A stretch of 64,000 nt of DNA from Azospirillum brasilense (GTDB taxonomy: Bacteria; Pseudomonadota; Alphaproteobacteria; Azospirillales; Azospirillaceae), in contig NZ_QOKV01000017.1 of assembly GCF_008365405.1 (NCBI RefSeq), positions 1 through 64,000 of the forward strand, in the 5' to 3' direction. The translations under genes were made by a program, and so were the position numbers. The notes under the pieces were generated by a model. That model was given only the letters and a program-made list of their open reading frames with translations. It was not told the DNA's origin and did no database searches. Positions 1-7,446 of the stretch are shown here, piece by piece (the stretch's first letter is position 1; every line of letters starts with the position of its first letter).

Positions 1-37
1 GGTCGACAAGCTGAAGAACGAAGCGCGGGTGATTTGA
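1..37 (+). CDS. etfB: Electron transfer flavoprotein beta subunit, C-terminal end (partial)
   Basis: Only the last eleven codons are present, reading VDKLKNEARVI then TGA at 35-37. This is the usual end of EtfB, the AMP-binding small subunit of the FAD-containing heterodimer that passes electrons from acyl-CoA and other dehydrogenases to ETF-quinone oxidoreductase. The etfA start follows one base after the stop, the normal etfBA order, so both are almost certainly co-transcribed. The gene is cut by the window edge and is not itself broken. Confidence 0.85.
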   Translation, partial: VDKLKNEARVI

Positions 38-38
38 C

Positions 39-968
39 ATGTCCATTCTCGTCATCGCCGAACACGACAACGCCGCGCTGAAGCCGGCCACGCTGAACGC
101 GGTCAGCGCCGCCGCCAAGATCGGCGGAGAGATCCACGTTCTGGTCGCCGGCCAGGGCGCGCAGGCCGTCGCCGAGGCCGCCGCCAAGGTCGCCGGCGTG
201 TCCAAGGTGCTGCTGGCTGACGACGCGGCCTACGCCCACCCGCTGCCGGAGAATGTGTCTCCGCTGGTGGTCAATCTCGCCAAGGGCTACGGTCATGTGC
301 TGGCCGCCGCCTCGTCGGAGGGCAAGAACCTGCTGCCGCGCGTCGCCGCCCTGCTCGACGTCGCGGCGATCTCCGACATCACCGGGGTGGTTTCCGCCGA
401 CACCTTCGAGCGGCCGATCTACGCCGGCAACGCCATCGCCACGGTGAAGTCCGCCGACCCGATCAAGGTCGTCACGGTGCGCACCACCGCCTTCGAGGCG
501 GCCGCCGCCACGGGCGGCTCAGCCACGGTGGAGAGCATCGCCGGGACGGGCGACGCCGGTTCGGCCAGGTTCGTCGGCCAGGAGCTGACGAAGTCGGAGC
601 GTCCGGAGCTGACCCAGGCCACGATCGTGGTATCGGGCGGCCGCGGCATGCAGTCGGGCGACAACTTCAAGCTGCTGGAAGCGCTGGCCGACACGCTGGG
701 CGCGGCGGTCGGCGCCAGCCGCGCCGCGGTGGACGCCGGCTTCGTGCCGAACGACTACCAAGTCGGCCAGACCGGCAAGATCGTAGCGCCCGAGCTGTAC
801 ATCGCCGTCGGCATTTCCGGTGCCATCCAGCACCTCGCCGGCATGAAGGACAGCAAGGTCATCGTCGCCATCAACAAGGACGAGGAGGCGCCGATCTTCC
901 AGGTCGCCGACTACGGCCTCGTCGCCGACCTGTTCAAGGCGGTGCCGGAGTTGCAGCAGGCGCTGTAA
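39..968 (+). CDS. etfA: Electron transfer flavoprotein alpha subunit
   Basis: This is a 309-residue EtfA, full length for the family. The N-terminal domain opens with MSILVIAEHDN and pairs with EtfB. The C-terminal FAD domain, about residues 195-305, shows the GRGMQSGDNF start, then DYQVGQTGK, a PELYIAVGISGAIQH segment and the INKDEEAPIF stretch that bind FAD. The protein works in the cytoplasm and hands electrons to the membrane ETF-quinone oxidoreductase. It starts one base after etfB. Its 3' end overlaps the convergent SRPBCC gene by 35 bases, so no separate terminator fits between them. Confidence 0.97.
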   Translation: MSILVIAEHDNAALKPATLNAVSAAAKIGGEIHVLVAGQGAQAVAEAAAKVAGVSKVLLADDAAYAHPLPENVSPLVVNLAKGYGHVLAAASSEGKNLLPRVAALLDVAAISDITGVVSADTFERPIYAGNAIATVKSADPIKVVTVRTTAFEAAAATGGSATVESIAGTGDAGSARFVGQELTKSERPELTQATIVVSGGRGMQSGDNFKLLEALADTLGAAVGASRAAVDAGFVPNDYQVGQTGKIVAPELYIAVGISGAIQHLAGMKDSKVIVAINKDEEAPIFQVADYGLVADLFKAVPELQQAL

Positions 969-1407
969 CACCGGCGCCGCACAGCGCCGCCAGCGCCCGG
1001 AAACCGGCGGCGAAGGTGTTCCGGCCGACCTGCTCGCGCAGTGTGGGCAGGTCCTCGGGCCGGCAGTCGAAGTCGGCCCACCATTCGCCGAAGGTCCGGT
1101 TGCCCTCCGTCACCTCGGTCAGGCGGAAGGTCGCGACGTAGTCGGTGAGCGGCAGCGGGGATTCGAGGATCGTGTAGGTGTAGGAGCGCTCGCGGTCGCT
1201 GAAGGACACCAGCTGCTCGCGCAGCCGGCCGCCGGGCGTGAGCCCGAAATTGCGGACGCAGCCGACCGTGTCGCTGCGCAGCCCGTCCTCGATGTGGCTG
1301 TCCGCAATGATGGGATGCCAGGCGTGGTGGCCGTTGAAATCCCGCGCCTTGTCCCAGACCTGCCCGACGGGCGCGTCGATGACGGCGCTGACATAGACCC
1401 GTGCCAT
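934..1407 (-). CDS. SRPBCC family protein (polyketide cyclase/START-like fold)
   Basis: The 157-residue protein begins MARVYVSAVIDAPVGQVWDKARDF, the typical first strand and helix of the START/SRPBCC ligand-binding fold. Later segments such as SYTYTILESPLPLTDYVATF and a late FAAGFRAL helix fit that fold. No catalytic motif is evident. A GAGGGGG Shine-Dalgarno sits six bases before the ATG. It is last in an operon behind the PEP-hydrolase-family gene (10-base gap) and the Tm-1-like gene. It may bind or stabilise a hydrophobic ligand handled by that pair, but this rests on position only. Its end runs into etfA from the other strand. Confidence 0.8.
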   Translation of the reverse strand: MARVYVSAVIDAPVGQVWDKARDFNGHHAWHPIIADSHIEDGLRSDTVGCVRNFGLTPGGRLREQLVSFSDRERSYTYTILESPLPLTDYVATFRLTEVTEGNRTFGEWWADFDCRPEDLPTLREQVGRNTFAAGFRALAALCGAGVTAPAATPAPP

Positions 1408-1417
1408 GTTTTCCCCC

Positions 1418-2254
1418 TCAGCGTTGCTTGGTGATGGCCTTGAACCGGCGCGTCTGTTCGGTCAGCGCGGTTTCCGTGGGCAGGCGTTCCATGCTGGACG
1501 CGCCGTAGAAGCCGTGGCAGACGGCGCACGCACCGAGGACGAAGGACGCGTCCTCCGGCGTGGCGATCGGGCCGCCGTGGCACAGCACGATCACGTCCTT
1601 GCGCACCCGCAGGGCCGCCTCCGCCCAGGCGTCGATCTTCGGCACGCAATCCTTCAGCGACAGCGCCGTTTCCGCCCCGATGCTGCCGCCGGTGGTCAGG
1701 CCGAGGTGGCAGACGATGACGTCGGCCCCGGCCTCGGCCATCGCGACCGCCTCCCCTTCCGAGAAGACGTAGGGCGTGGTCAGCAGGTCCAGCTCATGGG
1801 CGGCGCGGATCATGTCCACCTCCAGACCGTAGCTCATGCCGGTCTCCTCCAGATTGGCCCGGAAGACGCCGTCGATCAGCCCCACGGTCGGAAAGTTCTG
1901 CACGCCGGAGAAGCCCAGATCGGCCAGCCGCCGCAGGAACTGGTCCTGGATCATGAAGGGATCGGTGCCGTTGACGCCGGCCAGCACCGGGGTGTGTCGC
2001 ACCACCGGCAGAACCTCGCGCGCCATGTCGACGACGATCTCGTTGGCGTTGCCATAGGCGAGCAGCCCGGCCAGCGAGCCGCGCCCGGCCATGCGGTAGC
2101 GGCCGGAATTGTAGATGACGATCAGGTCGATCCCGCCCGCCTCCTCGCATTTGGCGGACAGCCCGGTTCCGGCGCCGCCGCCGACGATGGGTTCGCCGCG
2201 GGCCATCATGCCGCGGAACCGGTCGAGGATCTGTTGACGGGGAATGCGGGGCAT
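1418..2254 (-). CDS. Phosphoenolpyruvate hydrolase family protein (PF09370-type TIM barrel)
   Basis: This 278-residue TIM-barrel protein belongs to the IGPS-like family called PEP hydrolase or TIM-barrel signal transduction. Family marks are GGGAGTGLSAKC near the start, LIVIYNSGRYRMAGRGS, the NFPTVGLIDG loop, CHLGLTTGGSIG, and HGGPI followed by GFYGASSMERLPTE. The start has an AAGGAG site nine bases upstream. It lies 13 bases after the Tm-1-like gene and is surely co-transcribed with it. The two proteins correspond to the two halves of the plant virus-resistance protein Tm-1, where they are fused. The natural substrate is unknown; PEP hydrolysis is the family label, not something shown here. 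Confidence 0.9.
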   Translation of the reverse strand: MPRIPRQQILDRFRGMMARGEPIVGGGAGTGLSAKCEEAGGIDLIVIYNSGRYRMAGRGSLAGLLAYGNANEIVVDMAREVLPVVRHTPVLAGVNGTDPFMIQDQFLRRLADLGFSGVQNFPTVGLIDGVFRANLEETGMSYGLEVDMIRAAHELDLLTTPYVFSEGEAVAMAEAGADVIVCHLGLTTGGSIGAETALSLKDCVPKIDAWAEAALRVRKDVIVLCHGGPIATPEDASFVLGACAVCHGFYGASSMERLPTETALTEQTRRFKAITKQR

Positions 2255-2267
2255 CGTCGAAGGCTCC

Positions 2268-3503
2268 TTATGGCGTCGTGCCGTGGCCGGCCGCGGCGAT
2301 GTCCCGGAAGGACTCGACGAGCGCGGCGGCGAAGGCGGGGTCGTTGATGGTGTGGGGAAGGCGGACCAGCCGGCGCGCGTCCGTCTGTTCGACGGTGTGC
2401 TCCAGCGCGTCGAACAGCGCGGCGTCCGCCTCGGGATCGTGGAAGGGCTGTCCCGGCGCGTCGAGCACCGACACGCCCCCTTCGGGGATGAGGAAGCGCA
2501 CCGGCCCGGTGAAGGCGTTCAGCTTGCGGCCGATCCAGGCGCCCATCGCCCGGTTCTCCTCCGCCGTGGTGCGCATCAGCGTGACCTGCGGGTTGTGCAC
2601 GTAGAACAGCCGGTCGCGGTAGCGTTCGGGCACGCTGTCGCGCGGGCCGAAATTCACCATGTCCAGTGCGCCGCAGGACCCGACATAGGGGATGCCGGCC
2701 CGCGCGATGGCGTCCAGCCGCTCCTCCCCGGCGCTGAAGACGCCGCCCATCAGCAGGTCGCAGACCTCGGTGGTGGTCACGTCCAGCACGCCCGCCAGCA
2801 GGCCCGAGGCGACGAGCTTCTCCATCGCCCGCCCGCCGGTGCCGGTGGCATGGAAGACCAGGCAATCGTAGGCGGGGTCGAGCGCCTGGGACACCTGCGT
2901 GACGCAGGGCGTCGTCACGCCGAACATGGTGAGGCCCAGCGCCGGCTTGACGTCCGTCTCCGGGATCGCGCGCGCCACCATGCCGGCCATCGCGTGGGCG
3001 GCGTTGCCCAGCACGCGGCGCGAAATCCGGTTCAGCCCGGCGACGTCGGTGACCGAGGCCATCATGCAGAGGTCCGTCTCGCCGACGTAGGACGCGACGT
3101 TGCCCGACGCGACGGTGGACACGATCAGCTTGGGCGTCCCCACGGGAAGCGTCCGCATGCCCGGCGCGATGATCGCCGTGCCGCCGGAGCCGCCCAGCCC
3201 GATCATGCCGGCGACGTCGGTGCGCCGCTCGACGAAGCGCCGGAACGCGTCGGCCATGCGCGACACGGCCAGCCCGCGGTCGTCGGTGCCCAGCACCGCT
3301 TCCGCCCCGTCGGGATGGAAGGACGCGACGTCCCGCGCCGAGACGTCGGCGGGGACGGTGGGTGGGCGGGTGCCCACGTCGACCGTCACCGTGCGCAGCC
3401 CCTCCACCGCGATCAGGCCCCGCACATAGTCCAACTCGATTCCCTTGGTGTCGTAACAGCCGACGACATAGACCGCCGCCGCGCCTCGCTCCGCATTCGC
3501 CAT
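2268..3503 (-). CDS. Tm-1-like (UPF0261) ATP-binding domain protein
   Basis: The protein has 411 residues counted from the ATG at 3503, which has GGAGG seven bases upstream. An in-frame extension to 3668 exists but lacks a ribosome site and reaches into the divergent regulator. Recognisable features are VYVVGCYDTKGIELDYVRGL at the N-terminus, the GLGGSGGTAIIAPGMRTLP glycine-rich loop and STVASGNVASYVG. It heads the operon with the PEP-hydrolase-family and SRPBCC genes. In plants the same domain forms the N-terminal, ATP-binding, replication-inhibiting part of Tm-1. The bacterial role is unknown, and a small-molecule metabolic role is more likely than antiviral action. Confidence 0.9.
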   Translation of the reverse strand: MANAERGAAAVYVVGCYDTKGIELDYVRGLIAVEGLRTVTVDVGTRPPTVPADVSARDVASFHPDGAEAVLGTDDRGLAVSRMADAFRRFVERRTDVAGMIGLGGSGGTAIIAPGMRTLPVGTPKLIVSTVASGNVASYVGETDLCMMASVTDVAGLNRISRRVLGNAAHAMAGMVARAIPETDVKPALGLTMFGVTTPCVTQVSQALDPAYDCLVFHATGTGGRAMEKLVASGLLAGVLDVTTTEVCDLLMGGVFSAGEERLDAIARAGIPYVGSCGALDMVNFGPRDSVPERYRDRLFYVHNPQVTLMRTTAEENRAMGAWIGRKLNAFTGPVRFLIPEGGVSVLDAPGQPFHDPEADAALFDALEHTVEQTDARRLVRLPHTINDPAFAAALVESFRDIAAAGHGTTP

Positions 3504-3570
3504 GGCCGGGCCTCCTCCCGTCGTCTTTTCGGAAAGTGTAGCCCGCCCGATGGGGGCGCCAACCGGAGCG

Positions 3571-3600
3571 TTGCGGCGGAGCGGGTAATCTTGGGTATAA
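3571..3600 (+). promoter_or_regulatory. Candidate sigma-70 promoter giving a leaderless mRNA
   Basis: TTGCGG at 3571-3576 and a perfect TATAAT at 3595-3600 are separated by 18 bases. Transcription would be expected to start about 3606-3609, on or beside the ATG at 3609 of the regulator gene. No Shine-Dalgarno lies at a useful distance upstream of that ATG, which fits leaderless translation. Confidence 0.5.
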
Positions 3601-3608
3601 TGGTTCGC

Positions 3609-5390
3609 ATGACCCATGACCGGACTCAGCTGCTGGACGATCTGCGGCGGGCCTGCGCGGGCCGGCACACGCTGCTGGTCGGCGCCGCCATCGGCACCGG
3701 GCTCGCCGCCCGCGCGGCGGCGCGCGGCGGCGCCGACTTCCTGCTGGCGCTGGCCGCGGGACGCTTCCGCACCATGGGAGCATCATCCATCGCCACCATG
3801 CTGGCGCTGCGCGACAGCAACGCCTTCGTCGCCGACTTCGCCTGCTCGGAGATCGTCGGCGCGACGCCGATTCCGGTCTTCTTCGGGGCCAGCGCCTGGG
3901 GACTCGCGGAGGAGGAGTTTCCCGCCTTCATGGACCAGCTGCGCGGCTGGGGATTCGCCGGTGTGGTGAATTTCCCGACCGTGTCGCACGTCGACGGGCG
4001 CTTCCGCGAGGCGCTGGAGCGCACCGGCCTGGGCTTCGCGCGCGAGGTCCGCCTGCTGGAGGCGGCGCGGGCCGCCGGGCTGGCGACCGTCGGCTATTTC
4101 CGGCGCCGGGAGGAGGCGCTGGCGCTCGCCCGGGCGGGGGTGGACCTCTACTGCTTCAACATCGGCTGGAACGCCGGCGGCGCCGTGGGCGTGCCCAGCG
4201 GGGAAACGGTGCTGCAGGTCGGCAACCGCGCCCGCGGCCACATCAAGGCGATCCGCACCGCCGACCCCGGCGCGCTGTGCGTGATCGAGGGCGGGCCGAT
4301 CACCACCCCGCAGGAGATGCACGAGGCCTGCCGCGAGGCGCGGGCCGACGGCTACATCGGCGGCTCGACCATCGACCGCCTGCCCTCGGAAAGCTCGATG
4401 GAGGAGATGACCGCCGCCTTCAAGCTGGTCTCCACCCTGCAGCGGCGCATCGACCGGCTGGAGCGCCGCCTCGACCAGACCGGCCGGGGTATGGGGCTGG
4501 TGGGCCGCACCGACGCGCTGGTGGAGGCGCGGGCGCGGCTGGAGCATCTCGGCGCCGACGGCGGGCCGGTGTGGGTTGCCGGGCCGGACGGCAGCGGGCG
4601 GTCGCTGGTGGCCACTCTGCTGCACGGGCGCGGTCCCCAGCGCCAGCGTCCGCCGATGACCGTCGATGCCCGCCATCTGGACGGCGGGTGGCTGTTCGGG
4701 GCGGAGCCGGCGGACGGTGGACGCCGCCGCCTCGGCTGGGTCGAGACCGCGAACGGAACGACCCTGGTGATCGAGAACACGGAGAGCCTGCCTTCCGACA
4801 CGCAGGCGGAACTTGCCGCCTTCCTGGACCGCGGCAGCTTCCACCGCCAAGGCGGCCAGGACAGCCTGCGCTCCAACGCTCGGATCATCCTGATCGCAAC
4901 GGCGGGCCTGGAGGCCGCGGCCGGCGCCGGCACGCTCGTGCCCGACCTGGCCCGCCGCCTCGCCCGCCGCGACATCGACCTGCCGCCGCTGAGCGAGCGG
5001 CTGGACGACATTCCGCTGCTGGTCGAGCATTTCGCGGCGGCGCTGCGCCCATCGGCGGGTCCCGTGCGCCTGTCGCCGCGGGCGTTCCGGCTGCTCATCG
5101 CCCATGACTGGCCGGGCAACCTCCGCGAACTGCGCGCGGTGGTGGAGCAGGCGCTGGACGGCAGCGGCGACGTCATCGAGGCGGAGGCCCTGCCCTCCCT
5201 GGACGGCAAGCGCACGGGCCGCCCTCGCCCCGAAGCAGCCGGAGAGCGGTCGCCCAAACAGTCGGAACGGGACTGGATTCTCGACGGCCTGCGGCGGCAC
5301 CGTTTCCGCCGGGGGGAGACGGCCCGCTTCCTCGGCCTGTCGCGCAAGACGCTCTACAACAAGATGCGCCACTACGGCCTGTTGGAATGA
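3609..5390 (+). CDS. PEP-hydrolase-domain / AAA+ / Fis-type HTH transcriptional regulator
   Basis: The protein has 593 residues. Residues 1 to about 275 are a TIM barrel of the same family as the 1418-2254 product (GAAIGTGLAARAA, VVNFPTVSHVDG, EGGPITTP, GGSTIDRLPSESS). A short coiled linker (LQRRIDRLERRLDQ) leads to an AAA+ domain at about 300-520 and a C-terminal Fis-type helix-turn-helix ending RFLGLSRKTLYNKMRHYGLLE. The family is known as an N-terminal sensor of sigma-54 activators. Here the AAA+ domain is worn: the P-loop reads GPDGSGRS (Arg for Lys), the GAFTGA loop is missing after WLFGAEP, and Walker B reads TLVIENTE. It is divergent from the Tm-1-like operon, its likely target. An alternative ATG lies at 3600. 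Confidence 0.85.
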   Translation: MTHDRTQLLDDLRRACAGRHTLLVGAAIGTGLAARAAARGGADFLLALAAGRFRTMGASSIATMLALRDSNAFVADFACSEIVGATPIPVFFGASAWGLAEEEFPAFMDQLRGWGFAGVVNFPTVSHVDGRFREALERTGLGFAREVRLLEAARAAGLATVGYFRRREEALALARAGVDLYCFNIGWNAGGAVGVPSGETVLQVGNRARGHIKAIRTADPGALCVIEGGPITTPQEMHEACREARADGYIGGSTIDRLPSESSMEEMTAAFKLVSTLQRRIDRLERRLDQTGRGMGLVGRTDALVEARARLEHLGADGGPVWVAGPDGSGRSLVATLLHGRGPQRQRPPMTVDARHLDGGWLFGAEPADGGRRRLGWVETANGTTLVIENTESLPSDTQAELAAFLDRGSFHRQGGQDSLRSNARIILIATAGLEAAAGAGTLVPDLARRLARRDIDLPPLSERLDDIPLLVEHFAAALRPSAGPVRLSPRAFRLLIAHDWPGNLRELRAVVEQALDGSGDVIEAEALPSLDGKRTGRPRPEAAGERSPKQSERDWILDGLRRHRFRRGETARFLGLSRKTLYNKMRHYGLLE

Positions 5391-6079
5391 CCGGCGCCGG
5401 GCGGAAACACCAGCCCGTCGGCCGCCCGCCTCATGACGTCATGATGGTTCTCGAAGCCAGCCGCCCGATAGAGGAGGACGGGACCGCCGCCCTCTCCGCG
5501 CAGTTCGGCGGCGACCGCGGCGGCGTTCGCGACCGCCTCGGCGTCGCGTGACGGGTCGCCGGTCGCGGCACCCGGATGCACAACGATGCGCACGGCACCC
5601 ACCGCCCGCAGGCGATGGCCGATGTCCGCGTCGGCGGCGAAGCCGGTGACGGCGAATCCCGCACGGGCGGCCTGCTCCAGGAACGACACCTCCGGCTCCG
5701 CGCCGAGCCCGACGCCGCGCAGCGTCTCCCCGGTTTCCCCATCGAACAGCGCGGTGGTGGGGAAATTGGCGATCGCGCGCACCCCGAACCGGCGCAGGGT
5801 CTTCAGGAACGGACCCACCGGCCGGAAGGGGTCGACCGCCAGCACGCCGACGCACACACCCTCCGGCGCGCCGTCCGGCAATTCGGCCAAGGCGGCGAGC
5901 AGCCGCCCGTTGCTGTCCTGGACGGGAAGCAGGGCGAGATACTCGGCGCGGTCCGCCGGATGCCCGCCGAAGGCTGGACAGAACAGCCGTTCCCCCAGCC
6001 CTTCCGCCTGTTCGGCGGGGGGATGAAGCGTGGAGGTGATTTGTACGTCGAACCGACCGTTTTTCCCCATTTTACCCAT
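5372..6079 (-). CDS. Divergent PEP-hydrolase-family TIM-barrel protein
   Basis: This 235-residue protein (from ATG 6079; 6070 is also possible) is a third, diverged relative of the TIM barrels at 1418-2254 and 3609-4430. The central part aligns clearly: FLKTLRRFGVRAIANFPTT then ALFDGETGETLRGVGLG, followed by a FLEQAARAGFAVTGF helix. The N-terminal GGGAGTG loop and the C-terminal HGGPI and SMERLP motifs are absent or changed (the equivalent of HGGPI reads LLYRAAG). It may therefore be catalytically dead or bind a different ligand. Its end overlaps the convergent regulator by 19 bases. It is divergent from the binding-protein gene at 6183. Family membership is judged by eye. Confidence 0.65.
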   Translation of the reverse strand: MGKMGKNGRFDVQITSTLHPPAEQAEGLGERLFCPAFGGHPADRAEYLALLPVQDSNGRLLAALAELPDGAPEGVCVGVLAVDPFRPVGPFLKTLRRFGVRAIANFPTTALFDGETGETLRGVGLGAEPEVSFLEQAARAGFAVTGFAADADIGHRLRAVGAVRIVVHPGAATGDPSRDAEAVANAAAVAAELRGEGGGPVLLYRAAGFENHHDVMRRAADGLVFPPGAGHSNRP

Positions 6080-6182
6080 GCCCCGGATCGCGCGCCGTTG
6101 TGGAATCGACCACGGGGCGGGACGGTATGGCAACGGGTTTCGGTGAAGGCTCGCCGGGACGACGCAAAACAGGGAGGAAGCG

Positions 6183-7412
6183 ATGAAGCGTCAGTTGGGC
6201 ACCGCGCTGCTGTCCGGGACCGCGCTGCTGCTCGCCGCCATGCTGCCGGCGGCGGCGCAGCAGGGTGCGAAGATCTCGAACGACGTCGTCCGGATCGGGG
6301 TGATCACCGACCTGTCCGGGGCCTTCTCCGACCAGAGCGGCCGCGGCTCCATCGCCGCCGCGCAGATGGCGGTGGAGGATTTCGGCGGCACGGTGCTGGG
6401 CAAGCCCGTCGAGGTGCTGACGGCCGACCACCAGAACAAGGTGGATGTCGGGTCGGCGATCGTGCGCGAATGGATCGACGCGCAGAACGTCGATCTCATC
6501 CAGGACGTGGCGAACTCGGGTCTGGCGCTGGCGGTGGCGGACATCGTCCGCGACAAGAACCGCGTCGCCATCTTCAACGGCCCGTCCGTCACCCGCCTGA
6601 CCGGCGACAAATGCACGCCCAACACCATCCACTACGCCTACGACGCCTACGCGCTGGCCAAGGGCACCGGGGCGCAGACGATCAAGCAGGGCGGTGACAC
6701 CTGGTACTTCCTCACCGTCGATTTCGCCTTCGGCCATGGGCTGGAGGAGAACACGGCGAAAATCGTCCAGGAGAACGGCGGCAAGGTCCTGGGCGCGGTG
6801 CGCTTCCCGCTGAACAACCTGGATTTCGCCTCCTACGTGACGCAGGCGCAGGCATCGGGGGCCAAGATCGTCGGCCTCGCCACCACCGGGATGGACGCGC
6901 GCAACGCCATCAAGGCCGCCGCCGAATTCGGCCTGACCCAGAGCGGGCAGCAGCTCGCCGGCCTCCTGCTGTTCGACACCGACGTCCACGCCCTCGGGCT
7001 GGAGGCGACGCAGGGGATGTACCTGACCACCGCCTTCTACTGGGACCGCGACGACGAGACCCGCGCCTTCTCCCGGCGCTTCCACGAGCGGGTGAAGATC
7101 ATGCCGAACATGGGGCAGGCCGGCGTCTATTCCTCGACGCTCGCCTACCTGAAGGCCATCGAGGCCGCCGGCACCGACGAGGCCGGCCCGGTCATGGAAA
7201 AGCTGAAGAGCACGCGGATCAACGACGTGTTCGTGAAGGACGGCTGGGTGCGCGAGGACGGCCGCTTCATGCGCGAGATGTATCTGATGCAGGTGAAGAA
7301 GCCCTCGGAGTCCAAATACCCCTGGGACTACTACACCCTGCGCGCCACGATCCCCGCGGAGGAGGCCTTCCGGCCGCTGTCGCAGAGCGATTGCCCCCTC
7401 GTGAAGAAGTGA
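6183..7412 (+). CDS. ABC transporter substrate-binding protein (branched-chain amino acid type, solo)
   Basis: The 409-residue protein has a signal peptide (MKRQLGTALLSGTALLLAAM, cleavage near AAAQ-QGA) and then the type I periplasmic binding fold: VVRIGVITDLSGAFSDQSGRGS, ADHQNKVDVG and YGxDA-like segments. It is the extracytoplasmic receptor of a LivHMGF-type importer. The start follows a GGGAGGAAG site. No permease or ATPase gene adjoins it, so it must share components with another importer or serve as a sensor. The next gene is convergent. The late sequence YPWDYYTLRATIPAEEAF is typical of a subfamily often called DUF3834/ABC solute-binding. Its ligand cannot be read from sequence. Confidence 0.92.
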   Translation: MKRQLGTALLSGTALLLAAMLPAAAQQGAKISNDVVRIGVITDLSGAFSDQSGRGSIAAAQMAVEDFGGTVLGKPVEVLTADHQNKVDVGSAIVREWIDAQNVDLIQDVANSGLALAVADIVRDKNRVAIFNGPSVTRLTGDKCTPNTIHYAYDAYALAKGTGAQTIKQGGDTWYFLTVDFAFGHGLEENTAKIVQENGGKVLGAVRFPLNNLDFASYVTQAQASGAKIVGLATTGMDARNAIKAAAEFGLTQSGQQLAGLLLFDTDVHALGLEATQGMYLTTAFYWDRDDETRAFSRRFHERVKIMPNMGQAGVYSSTLAYLKAIEAAGTDEAGPVMEKLKSTRINDVFVKDGWVREDGRFMREMYLMQVKKPSESKYPWDYYTLRATIPAEEAFRPLSQSDCPLVKK

Positions 7413-7446
7413 TGGGGAATCGCGCCTGAACCGCGGCCCCCGGACG

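Noticed and set aside
934..3503. Anti-phage defence system because of Tm-1 homology
   Set aside because: The neighbours are metabolic (TIM barrel, SRPBCC, ligand-sensing regulator) and no defence gene or mobile element adjoins. Tm-1 antiviral action is a plant-specific observation.
2244..3608. Long plus-strand open frame running into the regulator gene, giving a 1048-residue protein
   Set aside because: It is antisense to the Tm-1-like gene, is low-complexity Arg/His/Asp-rich, and the real regulator begins at the barrel domain at 3609 behind a clear promoter.
6121..6182. Sigma-54 promoter before the solo binding protein (TGGCAACGGGTTTCGG)
   Set aside because: The -12 position reads CG rather than GC, so the essential dinucleotide is missing.
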